From Hemerocallis citrina (taxonomy: Eukaryota; Streptophyta; Magnoliopsida; Asparagales; Asphodelaceae): 64,000 nt of DNA. This document shows, piece by piece, positions 63,992-64,000 of the stretch; the first letter of the stretch is position 1; every line of letters starts with the position of its first letter. Under the pieces are notes generated by a model, which saw only the letters and a list, made by a program, of their open reading frames with translations, had not been told where the DNA came from and made no database searches. The stretch is from contig CM030366.1 of assembly GCA_017893485.1 (NCBI GenBank), positions 203,759,455 through 203,823,454 on the forward strand. Direction: 5' to 3'. A program made the translations under genes and the position numbers.

Positions 63992-64000
63992 ATTATGTTG

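Larger units (their letters stand above)
59388..64000 (-). mobile_element. Large Helitron, runs off the right edge
   Basis: On the minus strand the 3' end is hairpin CTGTACAATTTGCACAG (one mismatch), GGGGATATACTAG, then T (59388). It carries helicase, linker and HUH Rep regions in the normal Helitron order and is the undeleted relative of the two copies at 14652-20853. The 5' end lies beyond 64000. Confidence 0.87.

Overview
This window is nuclear DNA from a flowering plant, probably an AT-rich eudicot. The evidence is plant-type introns, plant gene families (SYP2 syntaxin, Alfin-like, NDR1/HIN1-like) and a dense load of Ty1/copia, Ty3/gypsy, Helitron, hAT and PIF/Harbinger-like elements. I see no rRNA gene, intact tRNA gene, CRISPR array or bacterial-type operon.

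Only one host gene looks intact: an NDR1/HIN1-like (LEA2) membrane protein at 56701-57342 (-). A second host locus is a SYP2-type (vacuolar/pre-vacuolar) syntaxin on the minus strand, now a pseudogene stretched over 41 kb. Its exons lie at 41027-40868 plus 30633-30604 (exon 1, split by a retroelement), 11752-11677, 11047-10908, 9429-9355 and about 250-97. They still join in frame from exon 1 to exon 4, but exon 1 has a stop at codon 26 and exon 5 is frameshifted.

Layout: 1-1233 syntaxin exon 5 and intron; 1239-8760 a copia composite with an inverted partial second copy, all inside one AAGAT target duplication, with a 1.1-kb hAT element inside; 8766-14651 introns and exons 2-4 with a hAT MITE (holding a tRNA-Ser-like sequence) and a short Helitron; 14652-20853 two Helitron helicase copies in inverted orientation with a patchwork centre; 21225-29171 a gypsy element with rearranged interior; 30634-40867 a gypsy-type element (X) inserted in syntaxin exon 1. 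X carries fragments of six unrelated host genes and is itself interrupted by a very young copia element (Y, 31560-37848) that carries the first exon of an Alfin-like gene.

From 41158 there are: a solo LTR; a gypsy gag remnant split by a second gypsy LTR, which is split in turn by a gag-only copia element (41983-48182) holding two small Helitrons; a copia/gypsy LTR with a 740-bp palindrome (49353-50095); a second syntaxin exon-1 scrap (50314-50364); a cluster of PIF-like MITEs built from short palindromic modules (51447-55784); the intact LEA2 gene; a TIR element (58166-58717); and a long Helitron with Rep and helicase regions running off the right edge (59388-64000).

The genes do not form a pathway. 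The window is a record of nested transposition. Its most unusual parts are the multi-gene capture in X, the exon capture in Y, the inverted copia composite under one target duplication, the Helitron palindrome with a 23-bp flanking repeat, and the MITE families with compensated palindromic modules. All identities come from reading motifs; no database search was run.
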